This document shows positions 16,823 to 28,544 of a stretch of 64,000 nucleotides of DNA, one piece after another; positions within the stretch are counted from its first letter, which is position 1; the number at the start of each line of letters is the position of its first letter. The position numbers were made by a program, and so were the translations under genes. The notes beneath the pieces were generated by a model. The model saw only the letters and a program-made list of their open reading frames with translations. It did no database searches and was not told where the DNA came from. Location: the NCBI RefSeq assembly GCF_035943795.1, contig NZ_DASZBY010000147.1:59173-123172 (forward strand). The letters run 5' to 3'. This stretch comes from Aliidongia sp035943795. Lineage in GTDB: Bacteria > Pseudomonadota > Alphaproteobacteria > ATCC43930 > CGMCC-115725.

Positions 16823-18124
16823 TCAGTCGCCGGTGGTCCATTCGACGTCGGCGCCGAGCGAGCGCAGATTCTCGGCGAAGCGCGGGTGGGCGCGGCGGAT
16901 CGGCGTCGCGTTCTTGATGACCGAGCGGCCGTCGATACTGGCCGCCAGCATCAAGAGGGCGATCGAGACGCGGATGATATAGGGACTCTCGACTTCGGCC
17001 GGGATCAGCGGATGGCCGCCGAAAGTGATGAGCCGGTGCGGGTCCGACAGGAAGGTGTGCGCCCCGAACTTCGACAGTTCGACCGACCAGCCGAGCGCGC
17101 CGTCATAGACTTTGTTCCAGAACATGACACTGCCCTCGGCCTTGACGCCGAGCGCGATGAAGATCGGCAACAGATCGACCGGCAGATAAGGCCAAGGGGC
17201 CGCCTCGACCTTGGTCAGCATGTTCTGGGTAAAGGGCCGAAGCACCCTCAGAGAGCCGTCCGTCTCGGCACGCGACCACCCGTCCTCGTGAATGACGGTG
17301 ATGCCGAACTTGGCGAAAGTCCGGTCGATCAGCGGGAACTGCTCGGGGTGGGAATTCCTGACTGCGATCTTGCCACCGGTGATGCCGCCCAGCGCCAGGA
17401 AGGTCGCGATCTCGTGGAAATCCTCGGCGAAGGTGAAGTCGCCGCCGCCCAAGGACCCGACGCCGCGGATGGTGAGTTGCGACGTGCCGATGCCTTCGAT
17501 CCGGGCACCGAGCATCGTCATGAACCGGCAGAATTCCTGAACGTGCGGTTCCGAGGCGGCGTTGGTCAGCATCGACGTACCCTCGGCCGTTGCCGCACAG
17601 AGCACGAAATTCTCGGTCGTCGTGACCGAGGCATAGTCGAGCCAGTGGTTTGTTGCCTGGAGCGGGCGATGGGCGCGGATGACGAGCGAGTTCTCGGTCC
17701 GCTCGACGACGGCGCCGAACCGGGCCAGAACCTCCACATGGGGATCGATCTCGCGCACGCCGAGCGTGCAACCCTTCACATCATCCTCGATACGCGCAAC
17801 GCCGAAACGGGTGAGGAGCGGCGGCACCAGCATGATCGAGGACCGCATCTGCTCCGGCAGCCGATGCAGCCTGGCATCGAACACCGTGTCGCGGTGGCGG
17901 ATGACGACCAGTCCGTTTGCGAGATCTGCCTCCACCTCGCTGCCCAGCTCCCGAAAGGTCTCCAGGATTTTGTTGACGTCGGTGATGTCGGGCACGCCGT
18001 TGAGCCGGATCGTTTCGCGAGTGAGCAGCGTCGCGCAGAGAATCGGCAATACGGCGTTCTTGTTCGCCGAAGGGACGATCCTCCCGCTGAGCGGGCGACC
18101 GCCGTTCACGATCAGACTGGCCAT
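16823..18124 (-). CDS. Divergent MurA-like UDP-N-acetylglucosamine 1-carboxyvinyltransferase
   Basis: 433 residues, EPSP-synthase/MurA fold. By homology it would transfer enolpyruvate from PEP to UDP-GlcNAc, the first step of peptidoglycan synthesis. Lys22 and Asn23 (SANKNAVLP), Arg94 (EQMRSSIM) and the catalytic loop cysteine Cys119 (KGCTLGVREIDPH) are retained, but the loop departs from the usual GGCAIGARP form and the N terminus is SANKNA rather than SGAKNA. It therefore looks like a second, divergent MurA rather than the canonical one, which in relatives lies elsewhere. It is 93 bases downstream of trpE on the same strand. Fosfomycin sensitivity could be retained because the cysteine is present. 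Confidence 0.8.
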   Translation of the reverse strand: MASLIVNGGRPLSGRIVPSANKNAVLPILCATLLTRETIRLNGVPDITDVNKILETFRELGSEVEADLANGLVVIRHRDTVFDARLHRLPEQMRSSIMLVPPLLTRFGVARIEDDVKGCTLGVREIDPHVEVLARFGAVVERTENSLVIRAHRPLQATNHWLDYASVTTTENFVLCAATAEGTSMLTNAASEPHVQEFCRFMTMLGARIEGIGTSQLTIRGVGSLGGGDFTFAEDFHEIATFLALGGITGGKIAVRNSHPEQFPLIDRTFAKFGITVIHEDGWSRAETDGSLRVLRPFTQNMLTKVEAAPWPYLPVDLLPIFIALGVKAEGSVMFWNKVYDGALGWSVELSKFGAHTFLSDPHRLITFGGHPLIPAEVESPYIIRVSIALLMLAASIDGRSVIKNATPIRRAHPRFAENLRSLGADVEWTTGD

Positions 18125-18217
18125 GACGGGAAGACTTTCCGGGGGAAGGAGGCGGTCCCCGGATAGGACCGCCAGCGCTTCCGATTCGAGCAGGTGGATG
18201 TGGCGAAATTCAGGCCG

Positions 18218-19723
18218 TCATCGCCCCGCGGCGAAGCGGACGGCTTCTTCGGCAGCGCGCACCAGGGCCTTGGATTTGTTGACCGATTCCTGATATTCGG
18301 ATTCCGGGTCGCTGTCGGCGACGACGCCGCCGCCGGCCTGGATGACGAGCTTGCCGTCCTTGAGGACCGCGGTGCGTAGCGCGATGCAGGTGTCCATCGC
18401 ACCGGAGCCGCCGAAATAGCCGATGGCGCCGCCGTAGATGTTGCGGCGCTCCGGCTCCAGCTCGTCGATGATTTCCATCGCGCGCACCTTGGGAGCGCCC
18501 GAGACCGTGCCGGCGGGGAAGCCCGCCATCAGCGCGTCGAGCATGTCGCCACGGGCCGGGTCCAACTGGCCCTCGACCGTCGAGCAGATGTGCATGACGT
18601 GGCTGTAGCGCTCGACGATCATCTGCTCGACGACCTTGACCGTGCCGATCTTCGCGACCCGGCCGACATCGTTGCGGGCGAGGTCGAGCAGCATCAGATG
18701 CTCTGCCAGTTCCTTTGGATCGGCCAGCAGGTCGGCGGCGAGGGCGGCATCCTCGGCCGCGTCCACGCCGCGGCGCCGGGTGCCGGCGATCGGGCGGATC
18801 GTCACCTTGTCGTCGCGCAGCCGAACCAGGATCTCCGGGCTCGAGCCCACGACGCTGAAATCGCCGAAATCGAGGAAGAACAGGAACGGCGAGGGATTGA
18901 GGCGCCGCAGCGCCCGGTAGAACGCCAGCGGCGGCAGGCGGAACGGTACCGTGAAGCGCTGGGACGGCACGACCTGGAAGATGTCGCCGGCGCGGATGTA
19001 TTCCTTCGCCCGCTCGACCATGCCGTGATACTCGGCCCGCGTGACGTTGGTCGTCGGTTCCGGCGTTTCCACATCCGCTTCGCGCTCGGCCCGGTAGGGC
19101 AGCGAGCGGCCGAAATCGGCGACGACATCGGCGAGGCGCTCGCGCGCATGGGCATAGGCGAGCTTCGGATCGGCGCCTTCGCTGGGCCAGACCGGCGTCA
19201 CCACCGTCACGCGGTCGGCGATGTTGTCGAAGATCGCGACCACGGTCGGGCGGATCAGCAGCCCGTCGGGCACGCCCAAGGTATCGGGGTTGGTATCGGG
19301 CAGGCGTTCGACCCGGCCGATCATGGCATAGCCCAGGTAGCCGAACAGGCCGCTCGCCATCGGCGGCAGCGGGGCGGGGATGTCGACCCGGCTCTCGGCG
19401 ATCAGCTTGCGCACCGACGCCAGCGGATGGTCCGGCGAGGGCTCGAACGCGTCGGCATCGATCCGCGCCTGGCGGTTGATCTCGACCTGCTCGCCGCGGC
19501 AGCGCCAGATCAGGTCGGGCTTCAGGCCGATGAAGGAATAGCGGCCGCGGACGGCGCCCCCCTCGACCGACTCGAACAGAAAGCTGTTCGGCCGACCGTC
19601 GGCCAGCTTCATCAGCGCCGAAACCGGCGTTTCCAGGTCGGCGACCAGGGTCGTCCAAACCAGGACGGCCTCGCCGCGTCCATGGGGCTCGGCAAAGCCG
19701 GCGTAATCGGGCAGCGTCTGCAT
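18218..19723 (-). CDS. trpE: Anthranilate synthase component I
   Basis: 501 residues. Chorismate-binding enzyme that, with TrpG, makes anthranilate. C-terminal chorismate-binding motifs include IAGTRRRG, LLDLARNDVGR, SHVMHICSTVEG, FPAGTVSGAPKVRAMEI and GAIGYFGGSGAMDTCIALR. The N-terminal region includes SFLFESVEGG, the segment where tryptophan feedback acts in the family. The Shine-Dalgarno AAAGGAG overlaps the TAA stop of ppiD 13 bases upstream, so the two genes are one transcript and probably coupled. Separation from trpG by about 4.8 kb is unusual. Confidence 0.97.
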   Translation of the reverse strand: MQTLPDYAGFAEPHGRGEAVLVWTTLVADLETPVSALMKLADGRPNSFLFESVEGGAVRGRYSFIGLKPDLIWRCRGEQVEINRQARIDADAFEPSPDHPLASVRKLIAESRVDIPAPLPPMASGLFGYLGYAMIGRVERLPDTNPDTLGVPDGLLIRPTVVAIFDNIADRVTVVTPVWPSEGADPKLAYAHARERLADVVADFGRSLPYRAEREADVETPEPTTNVTRAEYHGMVERAKEYIRAGDIFQVVPSQRFTVPFRLPPLAFYRALRRLNPSPFLFFLDFGDFSVVGSSPEILVRLRDDKVTIRPIAGTRRRGVDAAEDAALAADLLADPKELAEHLMLLDLARNDVGRVAKIGTVKVVEQMIVERYSHVMHICSTVEGQLDPARGDMLDALMAGFPAGTVSGAPKVRAMEIIDELEPERRNIYGGAIGYFGGSGAMDTCIALRTAVLKDGKLVIQAGGGVVADSDPESEYQESVNKSKALVRAAEEAVRFAAGR

Positions 19724-19736
19724 CGGGGCCGCTCCT

Positions 19737-21623
19737 TTAAAAGAGGTTGGCGATCCGGTCGCGGTAGATCTGGACAGGATGGACCTTGCGCAGGGCCTGG
19801 TCGAACTCGCTCAGCATGTCGTCGCCCACCTGCTGGGCCAGTTGCCCGCCCAGGGTCGCCACCTTGTCCTTGTCGGCCGTGAGGTCGGCGGGCTGGATTT
19901 CCTTCAGCTGGGCCACGAACTGGCCGTCGGGTGCGGCGGCGCTGGCGACGCCGCCGGGTTGCAAGTCGAACAGCTTGGCGACGACGGCGGGCGGCACGCC
20001 GGCCTGGTTGCCGGCGACGGTGCGGATGAACGGCTTGGTCGTCGATACCTGCAGTTTCTGGGCGGCCGCCAGCTTGGTCAGCGGCTGGTCCGGCTTCACC
20101 TGGTCGGCCAATGCCTTCGCCTGCTCGGCGACCTTGGCGGCACGCTGCTCGTCGGTCCAGGCGGTCCTGACCTGGTCCTTGACCGCATCGAGCGGCTTCA
20201 GCGCGGGCGCGGTGATGCTCTCGGTCCGAACCAGATAGTACGATCCGTTCGGGACCTGTTCCAGCCCGCTCGTCTGTCCCTGGGGAGTGGCGAAGACGGT
20301 CTTCATCAGGGCATCGGCGGCGATGGCGAAATCGGCGATCGGCTTGCCGTCCGGATCGAGCCCGCCGGCATCGGCGGCCGTGACCGTGAGCGGGGTCAGC
20401 TTGAACTGCTGGGCGATCGTCGCCAGGTCGGCGCCGGCGGAAACGGCGTCCTCGACCTTGGTCGACAACGTGTAGAGCGCGTCCGATTCCGCGTCCTTGC
20501 GGGCGTCGGCCTCGAGCTGCGGCTTGACCTCGTCGAAGCTCCGGCCGCCGGCCGCCTCGATGCCGGTCACCTTCAGCACGTGCCAGCCGAACGCGGTCTG
20601 GATCGGCTTCACCACCGCGCCATCCTGGGCGGCGAACACCGGGGTCGCGAGTTCGGCCGGCAGGTCCTTCGCCGTGACCGAACCCAGATCCACCGCGGCC
20701 GGGTCCGCCTTGGTCAGGTCTTGGGCCAGCTTGACGAAATCCTTGCCCTGAGCCAGCTGCGCTTCGGCATCGTCGGCCGCTTTCTGGTCCGGCAGGATCA
20801 TCTGCAGCAGGTGACGCTTCTCCGGTTTGACGAATTCGTCCTGGCGCTGGGCGTAGGCCTCTTTCAGCTGCGCGTCGTCAATCTTGACGTCGGCCGCGAC
20901 ATCCTTGGTCGTGAGCGCCAGCGTGGTGAAACCGCGATATTCCGGTGCCGTGAAGGCGTCCGGATGCTTGTCGTAATAGGCCTTCAGCGCGGCGTCGTCC
21001 GGTGCCGGCACGTCCTTGATCGCATTCGTGGGCAGGAACACCCAGTCGGCCACGCGCTTTTCACCGCGCAGACGGTAGAGCAGGTCGGCAAGCGCCTTCG
21101 GTGCGGTGACCGTACCGCCGGCGACGGTCGCGAGGTCCACCCGCGGCTGCTCGCCGCGCAGCAGGTCGACGTAGCGCTTCTCGGTGTAGCCGGCCTGGCC
21201 CAGGCGCATGATGAAGGAGCCGCGATCGAACTGGCCCTGCGCATTCTTGAATGCCGGCTCGTTCTGGATCAACAGCGCCACTTCCTTGTCGCCGACCACC
21301 AGATTCAGCCGCTGGGCCTCCTGGTCCAGTACCGTCTGGCTCACCAGGCCATCGACCGCCTGGTCGATGATGCCGAACGCCTTGGCCTGTTGCATGTCGA
21401 AATTGCCGCCGAACTGTTGGCGCATGCGTTCGACCTGTTGGCGCACGCTCTGCTGCACGACGTCGCCGGTGATCTTGTGGCCGCCGACCGTGGCGACGGT
21501 CGCGTCCTGCGGGGTGGAACGCAGGAAGTCGCCAATGCCCCAGATGCCGAAGCTCAGGATGAGAAGCACGAACAGGACTTTGACGATGAAAGTCCCGGCC
21601 TTGGAGCGGATGAATTGAAGCAT
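19737..21623 (-). CDS. ppiD: PpiD/SurN-type membrane-anchored periplasmic peptidyl-prolyl isomerase/chaperone
   Basis: 628 residues. One N-terminal membrane helix (about residues 12-30, FIVKVLFVLLILSFGIWGI) anchors a SurA-N-like chaperone region (residues 35-200) and a parvulin-type domain (about 265-360, including RHLLQMIL and FGWHVLKVTGI). It would help fold outer-membrane and periplasmic proteins at the SecYEG exit. The start at ATG 21623 gives the family N terminus MLQFIRSKAGTF; a longer frame reaching 22616 runs antisense through tpiA and is not credible. It diverges from tpiA with a 165-base gap and leads into trpE. Confidence 0.93.
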   Translation of the reverse strand: MLQFIRSKAGTFIVKVLFVLLILSFGIWGIGDFLRSTPQDATVATVGGHKITGDVVQQSVRQQVERMRQQFGGNFDMQQAKAFGIIDQAVDGLVSQTVLDQEAQRLNLVVGDKEVALLIQNEPAFKNAQGQFDRGSFIMRLGQAGYTEKRYVDLLRGEQPRVDLATVAGGTVTAPKALADLLYRLRGEKRVADWVFLPTNAIKDVPAPDDAALKAYYDKHPDAFTAPEYRGFTTLALTTKDVAADVKIDDAQLKEAYAQRQDEFVKPEKRHLLQMILPDQKAADDAEAQLAQGKDFVKLAQDLTKADPAAVDLGSVTAKDLPAELATPVFAAQDGAVVKPIQTAFGWHVLKVTGIEAAGGRSFDEVKPQLEADARKDAESDALYTLSTKVEDAVSAGADLATIAQQFKLTPLTVTAADAGGLDPDGKPIADFAIAADALMKTVFATPQGQTSGLEQVPNGSYYLVRTESITAPALKPLDAVKDQVRTAWTDEQRAAKVAEQAKALADQVKPDQPLTKLAAAQKLQVSTTKPFIRTVAGNQAGVPPAVVAKLFDLQPGGVASAAAPDGQFVAQLKEIQPADLTADKDKVATLGGQLAQQVGDDMLSEFDQALRKVHPVQIYRDRIANLF

Positions 21624-21788
21624 TGGAGATTGAACCGTTATGGTGCGCCCAAAGGCGCGTCGCTGCACCCGATGGAAGGTGCCGGACCATAAAGCGCCCG
21701 AAGCGGGCCCGGCAACTCGGAAAATGACGCCGGGAGGGGCCCCGCCCGCAAGAAGAACCAGAAACGGCTCGAACCAAGTGGAGAAGCA

Positions 21789-22550
21789 ATGAATTCGGGA
21801 CGCCGGCCGCTGATCGCGGCCAATTGGAAGATGAACGGGCTCAAGGCCGACGGCATGGCGCTGGCCGGCGCGGTGGCGGCGCGGGCGGCGGGGACGGCCC
21901 TCGCGGCCGACATCCTGATCTGCCCACCGGCCACCCTGATCGGCGCCGTCGGCGGGATCCTGTCCGGCGGCCCGGTCTGGCTGGGTGGCCAGGATTGCAG
22001 CGCGGAGGCCGGCGGTGCCTTCACCGGCGATATCTCGGCCGCGATGCTGCGCGACCTGGGCTGCCGTGCGGTCATTTCCGGCCATTCGGAACGGCGCGCC
22101 GGTCATCAGGAGACCGATGCGCAGGTCGAGGCCAAGACGGTCGCAGCGTTGACCCAGGGGCTGGTCGCGATCGTCTGCGTCGGCGAGACCGCGGCGGAGC
22201 GGGACGCGGGCAGGGCGCTCGACATCGTCGGTGGCCAGGTGTTGGGCTCCGTCCCCGAAAGCGCCACGGCCGAAACCCTCGTCGTCGCCTATGAGCCGGT
22301 CTGGGCGATCGGCACCGGCCGGGTTCCGACCCTCGACGACATCGACGCGATGCATCGCCATATCCGGGCGTTGCTGGCGTCGAAACTCGCCGGCGGCGCC
22401 GATGTGCGCATCCTTTACGGTGGGTCGGTCAAGCCGTCGAACGCCCGGGAGATCCTGGCCATCGCCGACGTGGACGGGGCGCTCGTCGGCGGCGCCAGCC
22501 TGAAGGTCGACGAGTTCTGGGCGATCGTCGAGGCGGCACCGGCACGCTGA
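21789..22550 (+). CDS. tpiA: Triosephosphate isomerase
   Basis: 253 residues. Interconverts dihydroxyacetone phosphate and glyceraldehyde 3-phosphate. Catalytic residues are visible: Lys14 (ANWKMN), His99 (SGHSERR) and Glu169 (AYEPVWAIGTG); the phosphate loop is YGGSVKPSNA. AAGTGGAGAAGC provides the ribosome site. It starts the plus-strand run tpiA-secG-pyrG-kdsA-eno and ends with its own terminator. Confidence 0.98.
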   Translation: MNSGRRPLIAANWKMNGLKADGMALAGAVAARAAGTALAADILICPPATLIGAVGGILSGGPVWLGGQDCSAEAGGAFTGDISAAMLRDLGCRAVISGHSERRAGHQETDAQVEAKTVAALTQGLVAIVCVGETAAERDAGRALDIVGGQVLGSVPESATAETLVVAYEPVWAIGTGRVPTLDDIDAMHRHIRALLASKLAGGADVRILYGGSVKPSNAREILAIADVDGALVGGASLKVDEFWAIVEAAPAR

Positions 22551-22674
22551 ACCCAAACGTGGGGCTGGACCGGCGAGGCATGCGCGCCGGACATTCCCCG
22601 AACGGGTCGAGGGCACTAGCTATCGCGTCTCGAAGCTACTAGATAAGCACCATGCACGGGCGACGCTCCCAACG

Positions 22675-22709
22675 GCCGAATGGCGGGGGCGCCGCCCGCT
22701 CGGCTTTTT
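22675..22709 (+). terminator. Rho-independent terminator after tpiA
   Basis: GCCGA (22675-22679) pairs with TCGGC (22700-22704) and, inside it, GCGGG pairs with CCCGC with only a short bulge; five T follow at 22705-22709. It lies between tpiA and secG and would separate their transcripts. Confidence 0.6.
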
Positions 22710-22767
22710 CGGGCCGGCCTTGGCGAAACTTGTCGAGGCCCGGCACACAGGATCGAAGTCTTTCGCC

Positions 22768-23136
22768 ATGATGATCGTCGTTCTCGTCGTCCACGTGCTT
22801 TTGGCTATCTCGCTGATCGGCGTCGTGCTGATCCAGAAGAGCGAGGGCGGCGGCCTCGGTCTCGGCGGCGGAGGCGGTGGCGGCATGTCGGGTTTCATGA
22901 CCGGCCGGTCGACGGCCAACTTGCTGACACGCACGACGGCGATCCTGGCCGGCTGCTTCATGGTGACGAGCGTCGTTCTCGCCATCCTGGCGGCTCACCA
23001 GCACTCGGGCGGCGGTTCGATTCTCGACCAGATTCCGGCCTCGACCGCGCCGGCGACCCTGCCGAAGGTTCCGGCCACCCAGGAAGTGCCGGCACCGGCG
23101 CAGCCGCAACAGCCGAGCGTTCCGCTGGCGAAATGA
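22768..23136 (+). CDS. secG: Preprotein translocase subunit SecG
   Basis: 122 residues. Two membrane helices (about residues 2-20 and 55-75) flank a Gly-rich cytoplasmic loop (GGGLGLGGGG), followed by a Pro/Ala/Gln-rich tail, as in alphaproteobacterial SecG. It stabilises SecYE and assists SecA-driven export. I chose the ATG at 22768 (MMIVVLVVHVLL); the next codon is also ATG. An in-frame ATG at 22720 adds 16 polar residues and falls 11 bases after the tpiA terminator, so it is less likely. Confidence 0.93.
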   Translation: MMIVVLVVHVLLAISLIGVVLIQKSEGGGLGLGGGGGGGMSGFMTGRSTANLLTRTTAILAGCFMVTSVVLAILAAHQHSGGGSILDQIPASTAPATLPKVPATQEVPAPAQPQQPSVPLAK

Positions 23137-23201
23137 TTAAACCGCCGCGGCGGTGACGTTTACTCTGGTTTGCTGGTTTGGTTGTTGTAGGGTGATGCTC
23201 C

Positions 23202-24827
<1,626 letters not shown>

Positions 24828-24849
24828 GCAGCCAGAGGGGAGCCGACCC

Positions 24850-25704
24850 ATGTCGTCCGTCACGCCGCGCACCGTCGCGATCGGCAAGCTGACCCTCGCC
24901 AACGACCGTCCCTTCGTCCTGATCGCCGGCCCTTGTCAGCTCGAGTCGCGCGAACACGCGCTGGAGACGGCCCGCGCCCTGGTCGAGATGACGGACAAAC
25001 TGGGCCTGGGCCTGATCTATAAGACCTCGTTCGACAAGGCGAACCGGACCTCGCTCAACTCCCAGCGGGGCATCGGGCTCGAAAAGGGGCTGCCGATCCT
25101 GGCCGAGATCCGGGAAAGCCTGGGCTGCGCCGTCATCACCGACGTGCATCTGCCCGATCATTGCGCGCCGACGGCCGAGGCGGTCGACGTGCTGCAGATC
25201 CCGGCGTTCCTGTCGCGCCAGACCGACCTGATCCTGGCCGCGGCCGAGACCGGCGCCGCGCTCAACATCAAGAAGGGGCAGTTCCTGGCGCCCTGGGACA
25301 TGGCCAACGTCGCCAGGAAGGCCGCGAGCACCGGGAACCACAAGATCCTGCTGTGCGAGCGGGGCGCCAGCTTCGGCTACAACACGCTCGTCTCGGACAT
25401 GCGGTCGCTGCCGATCATGGCGGAGACGGGCTATCCCGTGATCTTCGACGCGACCCACTCGGTGCAGCAGCCGGGCGGGCAGGGCGCGACCAGCGGCGGC
25501 GAGCGGCGCTTCGTGCCGGTGCTGGCCCGGGCCGCACTGGCGATCGGTGTCGCCGGCGTGTTCATGGAGACCCATCCCGATCCCGATGCTGCCCCATCCG
25601 ACGGCCCGAACATGGTGCCGATGCGTGCCATGCCGGCGCTGCTGGAAACCTTGATCGCGTTCGATCGGCTGGCGAAAGCCAATCCGATTCCGACTTTCGA
25701 CTGA
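24850..25704 (+). CDS. kdsA: 2-dehydro-3-deoxyphosphooctonate aldolase (KDO-8-phosphate synthase)
   Basis: 284 residues. Condenses PEP with arabinose 5-phosphate to make KDO-8-phosphate for the lipopolysaccharide core. Family motifs: LIAGPCQLESREHAL, YKTSFDKANRTS, FLSRQTDLILAAA, GQFLAPWDM, and FDATHSVQQPGG. The metal-site cysteine position (AGPCQLES) matters for metal-dependent versus independent classes, but I do not assign the class. GGGGAGCCGACCC lies before the ATG. It is 22 bases after pyrG. Confidence 0.97.
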   Translation: MSSVTPRTVAIGKLTLANDRPFVLIAGPCQLESREHALETARALVEMTDKLGLGLIYKTSFDKANRTSLNSQRGIGLEKGLPILAEIRESLGCAVITDVHLPDHCAPTAEAVDVLQIPAFLSRQTDLILAAAETGAALNIKKGQFLAPWDMANVARKAASTGNHKILLCERGASFGYNTLVSDMRSLPIMAETGYPVIFDATHSVQQPGGQGATSGGERRFVPVLARAALAIGVAGVFMETHPDPDAAPSDGPNMVPMRAMPALLETLIAFDRLAKANPIPTFD

Positions 25705-25705
25705 G

Positions 25706-25724
25706 GGCCGCTCGACGGCCTTTT
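25706..25724 (+). terminator. Short terminator-like hairpin after kdsA
   Basis: GGCCG (25706-25710) and CGGCC (25716-25720) form a five-pair stem with a five-base loop, followed by TTTT. It is weak for a full terminator and may only partly reduce read-through into eno. Confidence 0.4.
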
Positions 25725-25764
25725 CCCGTTTCACGAAGAATTCTCTCCCGAAGGAGTCCGACTG

Positions 25765-27042
<1,278 letters not shown>

Positions 27043-27052
27043 GCCCGAGTCG

Positions 27053-27094
27053 CGCTTCGGAATCCGCGGCTTTGCGGGTTCCGAAGCGGGCTTT
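27053..27094 (+). terminator. Strong hairpin terminator after eno
   Basis: A 15-base arm at 27053-27067 pairs with 27074-27088 with one G-T wobble and a six-base loop (GGCTTT); TTT occurs at 27092-27094 after a short GGC. The stem is long but the T-run is short. Confidence 0.6.
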
Positions 27095-27229
27095 CCGGCG
27101 ACCGGAATCGCCAAATCCGGCGCCGGTGCCATCGGATGAGTATTCGTGCGATCTCTTTGGCGTGATTTTGGCTTGATTGTCCATTGCCGCAGTTGACCGC
27201 CGCGGTGCTGGCATGATTCTCTAGACCGC

Positions 27230-27556
27230 ATGGAAATAGGCCGACATATCCGCCGGCAGGCGCATGGCATCGTGGGACCGCTGATCGGCCTCACGCTGGC
27301 CTGCTATTTCGCCTATCACCTGGTGGAAGGCGATCGCGGCCTGATCGCCTGGGTACGCCTGACCCAGCAGATCCGGGCGGCGAAGCTGCAGCAGGCTCAG
27401 GTCCACGAGGAACGGTCCGAGGCGGCGCATCGGGTAGCGCTGCTGCATCCGGAACATCTCGACCCCGACCTGCTCGACGAGCAGGCGCGCGCTGCGCTCA
27501 ACCTGATCGGTCCGGGCGAAGTTGTCATCCTCAACAGCGACGGCCAGCCGAAATAG
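27230..27556 (+). CDS. ftsB: FtsB/DivIC-like septum formation initiator
   Basis: 108 residues. An N-terminal membrane helix (about residues 15-32, VGPLIGLTLACYFAYHL) is followed by a coiled coil (AAKLQQAQVHEERSEAA) and a C-terminal region including LDEQARAALNLIGPGEVVIL, matching alphaproteobacterial septum formation initiator proteins (DivIC/FtsB/FtsL-type) that bridge division-protein interactions in the periplasm. The eno-ftsB-pdhA order recurs in Alphaproteobacteria. The stop directly abuts the stop of the convergent hydrolase gene with no gap. Confidence 0.88.
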   Translation: MEIGRHIRRQAHGIVGPLIGLTLACYFAYHLVEGDRGLIAWVRLTQQIRAAKLQQAQVHEERSEAAHRVALLHPEHLDPDLLDEQARAALNLIGPGEVVILNSDGQPK

Positions 27557-28396
27557 TCAGCGGACGATCCGGTCGATCCAGTCGAGCACCTGAGGCAATA
27601 CCGACCCCATGGCGAGATGCCCGGCGCCGTCCACGCGGATGAAGCGCTTCGGCTCATGGGCAAGCGCGTAAAGCTTCTCGGCGAAGGGCAGGGGAATGAC
27701 CTGGTCGGCACTGCCATGCACCATCAGCACCGGCACCGTGACCTCGCCGATCCGGCGATCGGACCTGAACTGGTCCCACAGCACGAGCCTCACCGGAAAC
27801 ATCCAGAACTGGGCGGCCGCCACATCGGCGACCGATGAATAGGGCGAATCCAGCACCAGGGCCGCCGACGCATGGCGCGCCGCGAGCGCGACCGCGAGCC
27901 TGGTGCCGAGCGACTCCCCCATGATCACCAGCCGGCTCGGCGGAATGTCGAGGCCGATGGCGTATCGGTATGCCGCCTCGGCATCCCGGTGCAATCCGGC
28001 TTCGGTGGCCGTGCCGCTGGACCCGGGATAACCGCGGTACTCGACCGCCAGCAAGCCGTCGCCCGTCGCGGTCAGTACGCCGAATCGTTGCGCCCGACCG
28101 GCGAGAGATCCGCCATTGCCATGGAAGTACAGCAACAGCGGGCGCCCCTCGCGGGGCGGAACGTACCAGGCGAGCAGGTGCTCGCCATCCACCGTCGTGA
28201 TCGTGACGCTCCGGCCCCGGGGGAGCCCGGCCTCGGCCGGGGGCACCGGGACGCCGGCCGGAAAATAGAGGAAACGACGCTGCCCGATGGTGAGCGCCGT
28301 CAAGGCGAGCAGATAGAGCGCGCTGACGACGATCACGAACCATTTAAGCAAGATGCACCCGTTCCCTCCGGCCCGCCTCGACCGGCAGGGTAGCAT
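27557..28396 (-). CDS. Membrane-anchored alpha/beta hydrolase
   Basis: About 279 residues from the ATG at 28396. A hydrophobic helix (FVIVVSALYLLALTALTIG) is followed by an alpha/beta hydrolase domain with a complete triad: Ser162 in GESLG, Asp231 in GSADQV and His260 in GAGH, plus an oxyanion-type FHGNGG. It resembles the BEM46/YfhR-like family. The start is uncertain: a TTG at 28351 behind GGAGGG would start MLKWFVIVV, and the frame is open to 28456. It converges on ftsB with no intergenic base. Confidence 0.85.
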   Translation of the reverse strand: MLPCRSRRAGGNGCILLKWFVIVVSALYLLALTALTIGQRRFLYFPAGVPVPPAEAGLPRGRSVTITTVDGEHLLAWYVPPREGRPLLLYFHGNGGSLAGRAQRFGVLTATGDGLLAVEYRGYPGSSGTATEAGLHRDAEAAYRYAIGLDIPPSRLVIMGESLGTRLAVALAARHASAALVLDSPYSSVADVAAAQFWMFPVRLVLWDQFRSDRRIGEVTVPVLMVHGSADQVIPLPFAEKLYALAHEPKRFIRVDGAGHLAMGSVLPQVLDWIDRIVR

Positions 28397-28507
28397 TCCT
28401 GCTGAATTCCATGTGAAATTCATGTGTCGGCCGCGCGTCATGGCAACCACGCTCACAAGTCTTTTTCCAACTTTCCAGTAACTTAACCAAAAACGAGTTA
28501 AGGGTTA

Positions 28508-28522
28508 TTTTGCGTTGCAAAA
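28508..28522. promoter_or_regulatory. Inverted repeat TTTTGC-N3-GCAAAA upstream of pdhA
   Basis: A perfect palindrome with a three-base centre, in the AT-rich gap upstream of the pdhA promoter (about 23 bases before its -35). It resembles the TTTGC/GCAAA half-sites bound by short-chain acyl-CoA regulators of the RamB/ScfR/PccR type, but no regulator is shown here. Placement suggests an operator for the pdh operon or for the divergent hydrolase. Confidence 0.4.
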
Positions 28523-28544
28523 CAAATAATTAAACGGAAGTCGA

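Noticed and set aside
19737..22616. 959-residue version of PpiD with a long N-terminal extension
   Set aside because: The extra part is antisense to tpiA and lacks a signal or domain; ATG 21623 gives the normal membrane-anchor start.
22720..22767. Upstream start for secG, with text resembling the 5' part of a tRNA-Leu
   Set aside because: The extension is polar and non-conserved, and the bases do not fold into a complete cloverleaf; no tRNA is called.
23137..23201. CCGCCGCGGCGG palindrome as a secG terminator
   Set aside because: There is no T-run after it, and short GC palindromes are frequent in this genome.
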